A DNA stretch of 64,000 nt from Dyadobacter beijingensis DSM 21582 (lineage in GTDB: Bacteria > Bacteroidota > Bacteroidia > Cytophagales > Spirosomataceae): NCBI RefSeq assembly GCF_000382205.1, contig NZ_KB907788.1, positions 124,001-188,000 on the forward strand, written 5' to 3'. Below, piece by piece: positions 53,415 to 62,132 of this stretch (position 1 is the stretch's first letter; each line of letters starts with the position of its first letter). A model generated the notes under the pieces. It did not search any database and was not told the origin of the DNA. It was given only the letters and a program-made list of their open reading frames with translations. The position numbers and the translations under genes were made by a program.

Positions 53415-54872
53415 ATGAGAGAATTACTGATAACGACCGTCGCGGGCCTGGCTTTGGCTATGAGCAGCTGCTCGGCCGGAGAGCCCGCGAACGACGATCC
53501 CAAACCTACGGATACGACCACAGCGAACAAGGTGGCGGTGTGGGTCACAAATGGGCAGCGGAGCAAACTTTTGACCAGCGAAAACCCGCTCACGATCTCG
53601 AAAGCCGGGTCGGGGGGATCGCCCGGCAACGTGATCAACATCGATTTTTCGACCAGATTGCAGGAAATGGAAGGTTTCGGCGCGGCGCTCACAGGCTCGT
53701 CGGCGTATCTGATCCAGCAGAAAATGAATGCATCGCAGCGTGCGGCATTGCTCAAAGATTTGTTTGACCCACAGGCGGGGATCGGCATGAGCTACTTGCG
53801 GGTGACGATGGGCGCTTCGGATTTTTCGCTGGAAGATTTTACCTACAATGATCTCCCCGCCGGACAGACCGATCCCGATTTGAAGCAATTTTCGATCGCC
53901 AAAGACCAGGCCGAACTGCTGCCGGTCCTGAAATCGATCGTGGCATTGCAGCCGGCGATCCGGATCATGGCTACACCCTGGTCGGCGCCGGCTTGGATGA
54001 AAACGAGCGGTAAACTCGCGGGCGGTAGCCTCAAACCGGAGTGGTATGGCGCTTACGCGCAGTATTTTATCAAATATTTGAATGCCTATCAAAAGGAGGG
54101 CATTGCGATCGATGCGATCTCGGTGCAGAACGAACCTTTGCACGAGGCTGCCTACCCGTCGATGGGCATGGATTCGGCCGCGCAGGGTAATTTTATCAAA
54201 AACCACCTCGGACCGCTTTTTAAAACGAATGCGGTGAAAGCGAAAATCCTGCTGTACGACCACAATTGGGACCGGCCGGGCTACCCGATGTCCATCCTGA
54301 AAGACCCGCAGGCAAGCCAGTACGTGGCCGGGTCGGCCTTTCACGCGTATGGCGGGAGCGTGTCCGCGATGAGCACCGTTCACGACCAGTTCCCCGATAA
54401 GGGCTTGTATTTCACCGAAATATCCGGCGGGCGCTGGGTGACCAATTTTTCGGATAATCTGAAATGGAATATGTCGAACATCTTTATTGGCACGGCCAAC
54501 AACTGGTCGAAGAATGCGCTGCTGTGGAATATTGCGCTCGACCCGTCCGACGGCCCGAAAAACAAGGGTTGCGACAACTGCCGCGGAGTGGTTACGATCG
54601 GTGCCGACGGCAGCGTTACCAAAAACGTGGAGTATTATACGATCGCCCATATGTCGAAATTCATTCGCCCCGGCGCATTCCGCGTACAATCCGACCGGCT
54701 GAATGCTTCGACCCAGCTGGAACACGCGGCATTTCTCAATGCGGACGGTTCCAGGGTGCTCGTGGTGCTGAACCAGGGGGCTGACAACAAGAAAATCACC
54801 GTTGCAACAGGGGAGGGGCAATTTACCTACACCCTCGACCCGAATGCCGTGGCGACGCTCGTCTGGAAGTGA
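53415..54872 (+). CDS. GH30-family glycoside hydrolase, surface or periplasmic lipoprotein
   Basis: 485 residues with a lipoprotein signal (TVAGLALAMSSCSAGEP, acylated Cys19). The catalytic TIM barrel shows the family opening MEGFGAALTGSSAYLI and the acid/base Glu240 in SVQNEPLHEA. The nucleophile is Glu335 in YFTEISGG, and TPWSAPAWMKTSG is also conserved. The C-terminal beta domain ends VLNQGADNKKITVA ... VATLVWK. GH30 enzymes of this type include glucosylceramidase-like beta-glucosidases and endo-beta-1,6-glucanases. With SusC/SusD next to it, breakdown of a beta-glucan (for example fungal beta-1,6-glucan) is the best guess, not a certainty. Its stop codon abuts that of the convergent kinase gene. 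Confidence 0.9.
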   Translation: MRELLITTVAGLALAMSSCSAGEPANDDPKPTDTTTANKVAVWVTNGQRSKLLTSENPLTISKAGSGGSPGNVINIDFSTRLQEMEGFGAALTGSSAYLIQQKMNASQRAALLKDLFDPQAGIGMSYLRVTMGASDFSLEDFTYNDLPAGQTDPDLKQFSIAKDQAELLPVLKSIVALQPAIRIMATPWSAPAWMKTSGKLAGGSLKPEWYGAYAQYFIKYLNAYQKEGIAIDAISVQNEPLHEAAYPSMGMDSAAQGNFIKNHLGPLFKTNAVKAKILLYDHNWDRPGYPMSILKDPQASQYVAGSAFHAYGGSVSAMSTVHDQFPDKGLYFTEISGGRWVTNFSDNLKWNMSNIFIGTANNWSKNALLWNIALDPSDGPKNKGCDNCRGVVTIGADGSVTKNVEYYTIAHMSKFIRPGAFRVQSDRLNASTQLEHAAFLNADGSRVLVVLNQGADNKKITVATGEGQFTYTLDPNAVATLVWK

Positions 54873-57800
54873 TTATTTTCCAAAACGGACCGAAAATTCG
54901 GCCCCGAAAATGGAAGCCGCGCGTATTTTCAATTGCAACAGCTCGGCAAGCTCCCTGACGATCACCAGGCCGATCCCTTTCAGCTCGCCGTCGGGCGATC
55001 CGAGGTAGGCGGTATTACCATCGTTGAACCAGGTCAGAATGGCGTCCGGCAGGCCCGGGCCGGTGTCGGACACGGTGAATGTGGTAATGCCGCCGTCTTC
55101 GTTGGCCGTTACGCGAATGTGTCCTTCCCAGGTGAATTTGTTCGCATTATCGATGAGGTTGTGGAGAATGATTTTGAGCAACTGCTGGTTCGAGCGGACG
55201 CTGAGCGATTCAGGGATTTCATTGGTAAATATATTCTGCCGCATCGCGAATGCCTCCTTGAAAATCACAGCCACGTCGTCGACCAGCTGCCGCGCCGCAA
55301 TGTCGTGATAGCTGACGGACCCGCCCGACACCTGCGATTTGACATAAACAACCATGTTTTCCAACAGCCGCAAAATCTTCCCCGATGATTCGTTGACGCT
55401 GGTGCCGACGTTTTCGGCCAACAAGAACTCGCCTTTGCGGATCAGCGACGGCAGCCGGGAAGAAGCAAACTCGATGGACCGCAAAGGGCTGCGGATGTCG
55501 TGGCTGATAGACGCTATCAGGTGCATTTGAAGCCGCGTTTGCCGGGTGAGCTCCTGCTCCGACGTTCTCAGCGCGCTGAGCGTATCCTGCAAGTTCCGGG
55601 TCTTCTCCGACACGCGCGATTCGAGAATCCGGTTCAGCCGGTCCGCTTTCCTGAGGCGGTTTTTGAAATAGAAATAGACCGCCGCAATGGCTGCCATAAC
55701 AACCAGCACTTTGAAGGGCCAGGTTTCGTACCATTGCTGCGGGATCACGATCCGCAGCGTCGTCAATCGCTCCGCGTGTGCGCCGAACCCCACATGCTTG
55801 CGGATTTTCAGCATATACGTGCCCGATGTGAGGTTACTTAGGTGTACTGACTGCGATTCGCTCTCGATCGGGTGCCACAGTTCTTTGTCGCTGTCGTCTG
55901 CATCGACGGTGTAATAGAGCTGCTGATTTTGCCGGTTTCCCAGATAAGGCGACGAAATGAATACTTTCAGGTCACTCACGCCGGGCAGACTGATGCTCGG
56001 GCCGGAAAGGGGGATAATCTTCGAATCCGCCTCGATGCGGTCGATAAATATTTTGGAAGAAGGCACGTCCAGCGGTATTTGTTCCGGCTTGAAAAATACG
56101 AGGCCGTCGATGGACGGCAGCGAGAAGTAGCCATTCCGCAGCCGTACCGCGCAGGGCTGGCAGCCGCCATTGAACTCGTTGGTACGGAAGCCGTCCTGCT
56201 TGCTGTAATGATAGTAAAACAGCCGGGTACTGTCGCGGTGGACGGGGAAATTCAGCAGATCGCTGCGCATCACGCGGAATAATCCCTGGTTGGTGGGAAG
56301 CCAGAAAAACCCTTTTTGGTCGCTCACGATGCAGTGTGCGTGCGCGAGGGAGAGGTTTTTGTCCAGCGGCATGCGCGTGAGTTTGTTTTTTTGCAGGAGA
56401 AAGAAACCATGTTCGTAGGTCGTAAACCAGAGTTCTCCGGCGCGCTGCACGAGCACGCTTCTGATGTAGTACTGGCTGGTATTGGGTATCAAAGCAATGG
56501 TTTCACGGGCGAGGTTCACCTTATACAGGCCTACGGCCGTGCCAACCCAGAGTATCGACCTCCCTTCGCTTTGCATAAACGAAATCCGTTCTATTTTGCG
56601 CGTGAAGGTGTGTAAGGGCATGCCGGGTTCGCGGGGATCGATGTAGCGGAGGCCGTCGAACCGGGTGCCGAGCCAGATACGGCCGGTAACGTCTTCGTAT
56701 ATATGGGAGATTTCACCGCAATCGGTCCATTTGGACTTGATAGTCCTGCCCGTTCTGTCGAAACGGTAGAGGATGCTGTCCTTCATGGCCCAAATGTCGC
56801 CTGTGCGGTCGCGTACGAGCCCGTACCGGTGCATGGCATTGCGCTCGGGCGGGCCGGGAAGGAGGTAGGACAGCGAACGCCCGTCGGGCCGCTTGCCGAG
56901 TACGTGAAATGAAGGGGTGAGGAGTGTGCTGTCGGAAAACGGTACCTGGGCGTAAAAAATATTGGCTTCGGCGGCATTGTCTACGAGTGCGACGGTTTCG
57001 AAAGCATGGATATCGCAAATGTACAGGCCGGAGGTGAGCGTTCCGAGGTAGATCCGGCGGTTCTGCCGGTCGAACCACACGGAGGTTACATTCTCCTTTT
57101 GAAAATCAAATCCTTCAATGAGAAAAGTACTCACCAGCTCACCCGGGCCGCGCTCGCTGAGCGTGTACAGTTTTTTGTCCTGGTAGATAAAGGCACTGCC
57201 GGAGAAGTCTTCCGCGTAAACGGTGTAGGGCTTTTGGAGGTCGGGCAGGTCGTGCCAGGTGCGGGCCGGGCTGAGCCGGACGGTTTGCGGGCTGCCAATA
57301 TCCACGGATGCACTTTCCAGCAGGCGGATTTGACCGGCGTGGTCGTCGTGGTACAGGTTTCTTCCCATCCTGAACAGCCCCGAATGTGTGGCCAGCTGCG
57401 CATTACGCCGTTTTTTGAGCTTCCAGTTCAGGTAAAGGTCGATGCTCCCGCCGCGCTGCCACATGAAGAAATCGCCCTGGGAACCTGGCAGCTGGAATAT
57501 GCAATGGGTCGGTATCCACCTTTGCTGCCAGCGGTCGGGGAGGCCCATCGAGTAGCTGGGATCGTAAACACCTTTCCAGGGCTTTAAAAGACCTTTAATG
57601 CGCCCTTTCAGCACGTTTTTGTCCAGTACCGCCCTGCCGTCGGCCAGCCGGACGTGCGCCTGCTCGTACGACAATGCATAGAGGCGGCCCTTGCGCCCTT
57701 CCAGGTCTTTTGCAAAGGACATGAATGCGCTGGCCGACAGCCCGAAATACCGTTTGTCGAGTGTTACGAAGGTATACCCGTCGAACCGGACGATGCCCTG

Positions 57801-57974
57801 GTCGGTGGCCAGCCAAAGGAACCCGTCGGCATCCTGGGTGATGGCCCTTACGGAGTTTTGGGGCAGACCGTTGTCGCTCGTATAATGCCGTACGGTGTAT
57901 TTGGGATTTTCGGTATGGGCCGGCGCGCTTGTCGATAAGAGCACATGGCAAAAAACTATAAAGAGTAATCTCAT
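54873..57974 (-). CDS. Reg_prop/Y_Y_Y sensor histidine kinase (PUL-type, non-hybrid)
   Basis: 1033 residues. A signal peptide is followed by a large periplasmic sensor made of beta-propeller repeats (first repeats PQNSVRAITQDADGFLWLAT; later GRIWLGTRFDGLRYID, SILWVGTAVGLYKV, GFFWLPTNQGLFRV). A Y_Y_Y domain comes next (about 660-740), then one membrane helix near 748-768 (FKVLVVMAAIAAVYFYF), a HisKA helix with His825 (SISHDIRSPLRSI) and an ATPase domain (LIDNANKFTW, DTGPGLP, GIGLVIV). It has no receiver or AraC output, unlike the hybrid kinases common in this lineage. It must therefore use a separate regulator; three LuxR-type regulators lie immediately beyond its start. It may sense products of the GH30 locus. 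Confidence 0.9.
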   Translation of the reverse strand: MRLLFIVFCHVLLSTSAPAHTENPKYTVRHYTSDNGLPQNSVRAITQDADGFLWLATDQGIVRFDGYTFVTLDKRYFGLSASAFMSFAKDLEGRKGRLYALSYEQAHVRLADGRAVLDKNVLKGRIKGLLKPWKGVYDPSYSMGLPDRWQQRWIPTHCIFQLPGSQGDFFMWQRGGSIDLYLNWKLKKRRNAQLATHSGLFRMGRNLYHDDHAGQIRLLESASVDIGSPQTVRLSPARTWHDLPDLQKPYTVYAEDFSGSAFIYQDKKLYTLSERGPGELVSTFLIEGFDFQKENVTSVWFDRQNRRIYLGTLTSGLYICDIHAFETVALVDNAAEANIFYAQVPFSDSTLLTPSFHVLGKRPDGRSLSYLLPGPPERNAMHRYGLVRDRTGDIWAMKDSILYRFDRTGRTIKSKWTDCGEISHIYEDVTGRIWLGTRFDGLRYIDPREPGMPLHTFTRKIERISFMQSEGRSILWVGTAVGLYKVNLARETIALIPNTSQYYIRSVLVQRAGELWFTTYEHGFFLLQKNKLTRMPLDKNLSLAHAHCIVSDQKGFFWLPTNQGLFRVMRSDLLNFPVHRDSTRLFYYHYSKQDGFRTNEFNGGCQPCAVRLRNGYFSLPSIDGLVFFKPEQIPLDVPSSKIFIDRIEADSKIIPLSGPSISLPGVSDLKVFISSPYLGNRQNQQLYYTVDADDSDKELWHPIESESQSVHLSNLTSGTYMLKIRKHVGFGAHAERLTTLRIVIPQQWYETWPFKVLVVMAAIAAVYFYFKNRLRKADRLNRILESRVSEKTRNLQDTLSALRTSEQELTRQTRLQMHLIASISHDIRSPLRSIEFASSRLPSLIRKGEFLLAENVGTSVNESSGKILRLLENMVVYVKSQVSGGSVSYHDIAARQLVDDVAVIFKEAFAMRQNIFTNEIPESLSVRSNQQLLKIILHNLIDNANKFTWEGHIRVTANEDGGITTFTVSDTGPGLPDAILTWFNDGNTAYLGSPDGELKGIGLVIVRELAELLQLKIRAASIFGAEFSVRFGK

Positions 57975-58209
57975 GAACAGGTAAGGATCGGTCGCCGGGT
58001 GTCATCGGCAAGCCGTTTGAGCGTAGCATTCGTCCGATAAATAGGATATAGAAATGTTTCTATTTCGAACTTCTCCTACACGTAAGGTAATACGATTTAT
58101 TTCTCACTAGTTTTGGCATGCCAGTCACGTCTCGATGTAAGACGACAAACCATTCGCCCTTTCACACTATACGCACGCTCCCCCATTAAGCCAAAGTACC
58201 TGTTAAGCA

Positions 58210-58836
58210 ATGAAAGTACTCGTCATCGACGGTCACCCTCTGATGTTATCGGCCATCAAGCGGGAGGTAAAAGACCACAAGCCCCAGGCCCGGGTAACGC
58301 TCATAGGGCAAATAGACCAAGGCATAGAAGCCGCCCGAAATCAATCATTCGATCTGGTAATCATTGAAATAGGCATGGCTGGCGCAAGCATGCAGGCCGT
58401 ACGGGAAATACGCGGCACCGGGCGGGGCTTCAAAATCCTCGTGTTTTCGTCGGTGAGCGAGACCATCTATGCGTTGCCGGCCATCTCGTCGGGTGCGAAC
58501 GGTTTTTTGTCCAAGGAGCAATCCGGCGACGAGCTTCGGATCGCCATCGATACCGTGCTCGATTCTAAAACCTATTTCAGTAAAAACATCCAGGAAACGC
58601 TTCTTTCCCAAGTCATTGCGAATGTCGATTCCGCTGACCACAACCCCCTGCAGGCCCTTACGCCCCGCGAACGGCTGGTGATGCATTTGCTGTTGCAGGG
58701 TAACAAGGTACGGGAAATCGCCGGGATGCTCGATTTGAAAGAAAGTACCGTCAGTACCTTCAAGGCGAACATCTTTAAAAAGCTGCAAGTGAACAATATC
58801 GTGGCATTGTCCGGCAAAATGGAGATGCTGCGGTAG
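58210..58836 (+). CDS. NarL/LuxR-type response regulator with altered phosphorylation site
   Basis: 208 residues. The receiver fold is clear (MKVLVIDGHPLMLSAIK; KILVFSSVSETIYALPAISS; GFLSKEQS), but the phospho-acceptor Asp is replaced by Glu53 (LVIIEIGMAG) and the usual second acidic residue of the metal site is Gly8 (Asp7-Gly8). The LuxR helix-turn-helix is intact (LTPRERLVMHLLLQGNKVRE; LKESTVSTFKANIFKKLQ). The Glu may mimic the phosphorylated state, or the protein may be controlled by other means. It is divergent from the large kinase (235 bp apart). A TAGTTTTG -7-like box lies at 58108-58115 but without a TTG at the right distance. Confidence 0.88.
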   Translation: MKVLVIDGHPLMLSAIKREVKDHKPQARVTLIGQIDQGIEAARNQSFDLVIIEIGMAGASMQAVREIRGTGRGFKILVFSSVSETIYALPAISSGANGFLSKEQSGDELRIAIDTVLDSKTYFSKNIQETLLSQVIANVDSADHNPLQALTPRERLVMHLLLQGNKVREIAGMLDLKESTVSTFKANIFKKLQVNNIVALSGKMEMLR

Positions 58837-58864
58837 TTGGTTTGAAAATGTTTTCAATGGGCGT

Positions 58865-59512
58865 TCACGAGTAGGTGGGCTCGGCCACGTCGTCGATGAT
58901 CCTGGAAAGTTCAATCACGCTGCTTACCCCACATTTACGGAAAATTTTCTTCTTAAAAGTACTCACGGTGCTCAGTTTCAGCTCCAAATGCGTCGCGATC
59001 TCTTTCGTCCACAACCCCTTGATCAACAGCCTGCTGATTTCCAGCTCGCGGTCCGTCAGCCCGATCCATCGCCGCCGGCGGATTTTGGCAAAGCTCTGCG
59101 GTAGCTCGGTCATCAGCTGCTCGCGGACGGTCTCGCTCAGGTACTTCTGATCGTTGAGCACGGCGGTTACCGCTTCGCCGTACATTTCCGGGTCAGAGCG
59201 TTTCGAAAGGAAGCCGTCCGCACCTGCCTGAATGTACTTCAATGCATACTTTTCTTCGGGCAGTCCGCTGAAAACGAGCACTTTTGTGGCATTGTTCGCG
59301 GATTTGATCATGTCGATCATTTTGACGTCCTGACCGCCCGGGACGTGGATGTCGAGGATGACAAGGTCGATCGGCCGCTCTTTCGCGATCCGCAGACCGT
59401 CGTTAAAATCTTCCGATTCAAAAATGGAAGCATTCGGTAGCACTTCCCGGATCACCAGGCCCATGCCCATTCTGACGACGGCATGGTCTTCGATAATTAA
59501 TGCGTTGGTCAT
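58865..59512 (-). CDS. NarL/LuxR-family response regulator
   Basis: 215 residues with a canonical receiver: Glu8-Asp9, Asp54 in LVILDIHVPGG, Ser in LVFSGLPEE and Lys in GFLSKRSDP. The LuxR-type helix-turn-helix is LTDRELEISRLLIKGLWTKE with recognition part LKLSTVSTFKKKIFRK. It is convergent with the regulator at 58210-58836 (28 bp apart) and close in sequence to the one at 59690-60334 (both read WTKEIAT/WTKEIAA in the HTH), pointing to local duplication. It has its own well-formed promoter. Confidence 0.92.
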   Translation of the reverse strand: MTNALIIEDHAVVRMGMGLVIREVLPNASIFESEDFNDGLRIAKERPIDLVILDIHVPGGQDVKMIDMIKSANNATKVLVFSGLPEEKYALKYIQAGADGFLSKRSDPEMYGEAVTAVLNDQKYLSETVREQLMTELPQSFAKIRRRRWIGLTDRELEISRLLIKGLWTKEIATHLELKLSTVSTFKKKIFRKCGVSSVIELSRIIDDVAEPTYS

Positions 59513-59544
59513 AATAGCGATTTGTGAAGGGAACTAGCAACGCC

Positions 59545-59575
59545 CAAAGCTAGTCAACACGGAGGAGCGCGGCAA
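59545..59575 (-). promoter_or_regulatory. Bacteroidota-type promoter of the 58865-59512 regulator
   Basis: On the minus strand TTG (59575-59573) and TAGCTTTG (59552-59545) are separated by 20 bp, matching the -33/-7 consensus. Predicted transcription start is near 59538, about 25 bases before the ATG. Confidence 0.65.
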
Positions 59576-59689
59576 TACCAATCGTGCAGACAAGTTGTAA
59601 ATATAGTACTACATCTTTCGATGCATTTTCATTGAGTTTTTAGTTAATTCGCGGTGCCACCAGGCTATGTCAGATAACCACCATCGCAT

Positions 59690-60334
59690 ATGAATAAAGT
59701 ATTACTAGTTGAGGATCACGACATTGTCAGGATCGCCACGAATATCGTCGTGACGGAGGTAATGGGAAATGTGATCATCGAGGAGGCGTCGACGTTTGCG
59801 TCGGCCATGCAAATGGTTTCCTCAGCGTCTTATCAGTTGATCATCCTGGACCTGAGCATTCCGGGCACGGAGCACCTGGTGATGATCGAAAAGTTTCGGT
59901 CGTTGCAGCCGAAAGTGCCGGTATTGGTTTTTTCGGGGCAAAAGGAGGAGGTGTACGGCGTGCATTGCATCCGCTCGGGCGCCGCGGGGTTTGTATCAAA
60001 GGGCGCGCATTCGGACGAGCTGCGGCAGGCGATCCGCACGGTGCTGGGCGGGCAGCGCTACCTGAGCCAGGCCGTTCGTTCGCAGTTGCTGGGTACCATG
60101 CTGAAACAGGGTGCGACCGACCCGGGCGAACTGCTGTCGGCCAAGGAATTGGTCGTGATGGACATGCTGCTGGAAGGCAAATGGACGAAGGAGATCGCTG
60201 CAACGCTGGAACTGAAAAGTACGACCGTCAGCACTTTCAAGACCCGCATATTCAAGAAATTCGGCGTGACCAACCTGCTCGACCTCGCGAAGCATGTGGA
60301 AATGTACCAGGCGTTCAAGGGAAATGATTTGTGA
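59690..60334 (+). CDS. NarL/LuxR-family response regulator
   Basis: 214 residues with a canonical receiver (Glu8-Asp9; Asp54 in LIILDLSIPG; VLVFSGQKEEVYG; GFVSKGAHS) and a LuxR-type helix-turn-helix (LSAKELVVMDMLLEGKWTKE; LKSTTVSTFKTRIFKKFG). It is divergent from the regulator at 58865-59512 and lies 309 bp upstream of the secreted S74 protein gene on the same strand. It may be the output partner of the large kinase, or control the two secreted proteins downstream; neither can be decided from sequence. Confidence 0.92.
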   Translation: MNKVLLVEDHDIVRIATNIVVTEVMGNVIIEEASTFASAMQMVSSASYQLIILDLSIPGTEHLVMIEKFRSLQPKVPVLVFSGQKEEVYGVHCIRSGAAGFVSKGAHSDELRQAIRTVLGGQRYLSQAVRSQLLGTMLKQGATDPGELLSAKELVVMDMLLEGKWTKEIAATLELKSTTVSTFKTRIFKKFGVTNLLDLAKHVEMYQAFKGNDL

Positions 60335-60643
60335 ACTAAAATTACCTCCATCCCGTCTACAAGTCGCTCGATTGTAAGGGATAGAAACTGTTCTACGCAT
60401 TGCAAAAAATGTATTAGTTAACTGATTGAAATACAAATAATTGAATTTTTGAAAAGCAGGCAACGCTTCGCCTGTCCATCAAATCGGACGCGTTTTTGCC
60501 GGTATTTTGTAGATATAGTTTGCACCGCAAGCTATCACCCAATACCGCTCATTGACCCAGATCGCTGGTATCTCTGGCGCAGGCCCGGCACCCGACAATT
60601 CTGTATTTCTTTCAATCAATAGTTAACTAAAACAATTCAAGCA
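60335..60643. other. 309-bp leader region of the S74-protein gene
   Basis: AT-rich, with no supported ORF. Near-matches to the -7 box occur (around 60515-60525, TATAGTTTG) but none fits TAnnTTTG with a correctly spaced TTG. No terminator hairpin was seen after the regulator gene. Confidence 0.4.
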
Positions 60644-62125
60644 ATGAAAGTAAAACAACTACTAACACGCACTACCGGTGCACTCGGAGTTACCGCCGGT
60701 TTGCTTTTTGCGGGGTCGCCATTGATGGCGCAGGTGAAGATCGGGGACAACCCGAACACAGTCAATTCAAGTTCCATTCTCGAACTGGAAAGCGCGACGA
60801 AGGGGCTCCGGCTTCCGCGAGTAGAGCTTCAATCGCTCTCCAATCCGGCTCCATTAGCGGCGCACGTGCTGGGAATGCATGTGTACAACACCACTGACAA
60901 CGCGACGCTGCAGGCTGGCGAGTACTACAACGACGGGACTTCGTGGATCGCCCTGTCGTCCGATATCGCATTCACTTATATTGACGGTATTAACGCGCCA
61001 ACTGGCTCCTGCGCCGCAAAAACGATTTACACCGATACGTTGGAAGCGAGCGGCACCTACGGGCAGCAATGGAGATGTATCAACGGCTCGTGGGTCGACT
61101 ACGTTTCTCCAACGAAGACCCCATTTTATGCGGGCACTACTACAAGGGATGCGGGCGGCAACAGGTCAGGCTTGATTTCCCGGAGCGGCAATGTTTTGCT
61201 TAGACGCGCTGACAATCAGGGTTCTACAACGCTCGTACAAGGCGGGATGGTTAGGCTTTACCGAAATGCTTCGGTTGCACCTGCAGTGGGGGCATCTATT
61301 GATTTCGCACGTAACACGGCAAACCCGGCGCTGTTCCGTGTAGGACTACGTAACGATCTGAATGACAGCCAGGGAGCATTAGCCTTTCAAACGAATCTTG
61401 CGGGCACTACCAGCACACGCATGCTAATCGGTTTAAATGGTCAGGTAGGGATCAACACTACAAACCCTCTTCGCGTGTTCCACGTGAATGGAAAGGCTCT
61501 TTTTTCAAACAATAATAATGACGGCGCACTTTACTTTAATGGGACTGCAGATCAAGACGGGATTCTGCTCGACTGGGATGATAACGCGAAAGAGGCGCAA
61601 ATAGCAGTTCAGACAGACGGCCCTAACCTTGCTTTGACCAAAAAGGCTGCACCCGCAGGCTCCGTTTTTGTAGTATTTCGTGCCAATGGAGATGACTTGG
61701 GTCAGATCAGGTATAATGGAACACAAACCGTTTACGCAGTTACTTCGGATAGTCGTCTGAAAGAAAACGTGAAGCAGACCCATTATTCGATCGAAGACTT
61801 AATGAAGATAGGGGTGGTTGACTATAACTACAAAAACAACGCTGCCAAAACCCGGACTACCGGTTTCATCGCACAAGATCTGTTTAAAATCTTCCCTGAT
61901 GCCGTTTCGAAAGGTGGTGATGATGTGAAAACGAATCCCTGGATGGTTGATTATGGTAAACTAACCCCGCTTCTCGTAAAGGCAATCCAGGACCAGCAGA
62001 AAAAAATCGAATCACTGGAAGCACAGCTGAGTGAAATGAATGCGCTGAAAGCGGAGGTTGCCAGCATCAAGGCGATGTTGGGCAATGCCGAGCAGCAAAA
62101 ATCCGGGGCTACTACTTCAAAATGA
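60644..62125 (+). CDS. Secreted protein with C-terminal S74 (tail-fibre/endosialidase-type) self-cleaving chaperone domain
   Basis: 493 residues with a signal peptide ending near LLFAGSPLMAQ. The N-terminal part has repeats typical of Bacteroidota surface proteins with collar-like starts (SSSILELESATKGLRLPRV; VLGMHVYNTTDNATLQAGEY). From residue 368 comes an S74 intramolecular chaperone: SDSRLKENVK, with the Ser368/Lys373 dyad expected to catalyse self-cleavage, then GFIAQDLFKIFPDAV. A coiled-coil tail closes it (QKKIESLEAQLSEMNALKAE). In phage tail spikes this domain trimerises the fibre and is then cut off, so this protein is probably a trimeric, beta-helical surface fibre. No phage genes surround it. 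It ends eight bases before the next gene. Confidence 0.85.
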   Translation: MKVKQLLTRTTGALGVTAGLLFAGSPLMAQVKIGDNPNTVNSSSILELESATKGLRLPRVELQSLSNPAPLAAHVLGMHVYNTTDNATLQAGEYYNDGTSWIALSSDIAFTYIDGINAPTGSCAAKTIYTDTLEASGTYGQQWRCINGSWVDYVSPTKTPFYAGTTTRDAGGNRSGLISRSGNVLLRRADNQGSTTLVQGGMVRLYRNASVAPAVGASIDFARNTANPALFRVGLRNDLNDSQGALAFQTNLAGTTSTRMLIGLNGQVGINTTNPLRVFHVNGKALFSNNNNDGALYFNGTADQDGILLDWDDNAKEAQIAVQTDGPNLALTKKAAPAGSVFVVFRANGDDLGQIRYNGTQTVYAVTSDSRLKENVKQTHYSIEDLMKIGVVDYNYKNNAAKTRTTGFIAQDLFKIFPDAVSKGGDDVKTNPWMVDYGKLTPLLVKAIQDQQKKIESLEAQLSEMNALKAEVASIKAMLGNAEQQKSGATTSK

Positions 62126-62132
62126 GTTGACT

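Noticed and set aside
53424..54821. 465-codon minus-strand open frame
   Set aside because: Antisense to the GH30 gene whose catalytic motifs are unmistakable.
60644..62125. Tail-fibre gene of a prophage
   Set aside because: Despite the S74 domain it has a signal peptide, and all neighbours are regulators or T9SS cargo; no structural, lysis or integrase gene is near.
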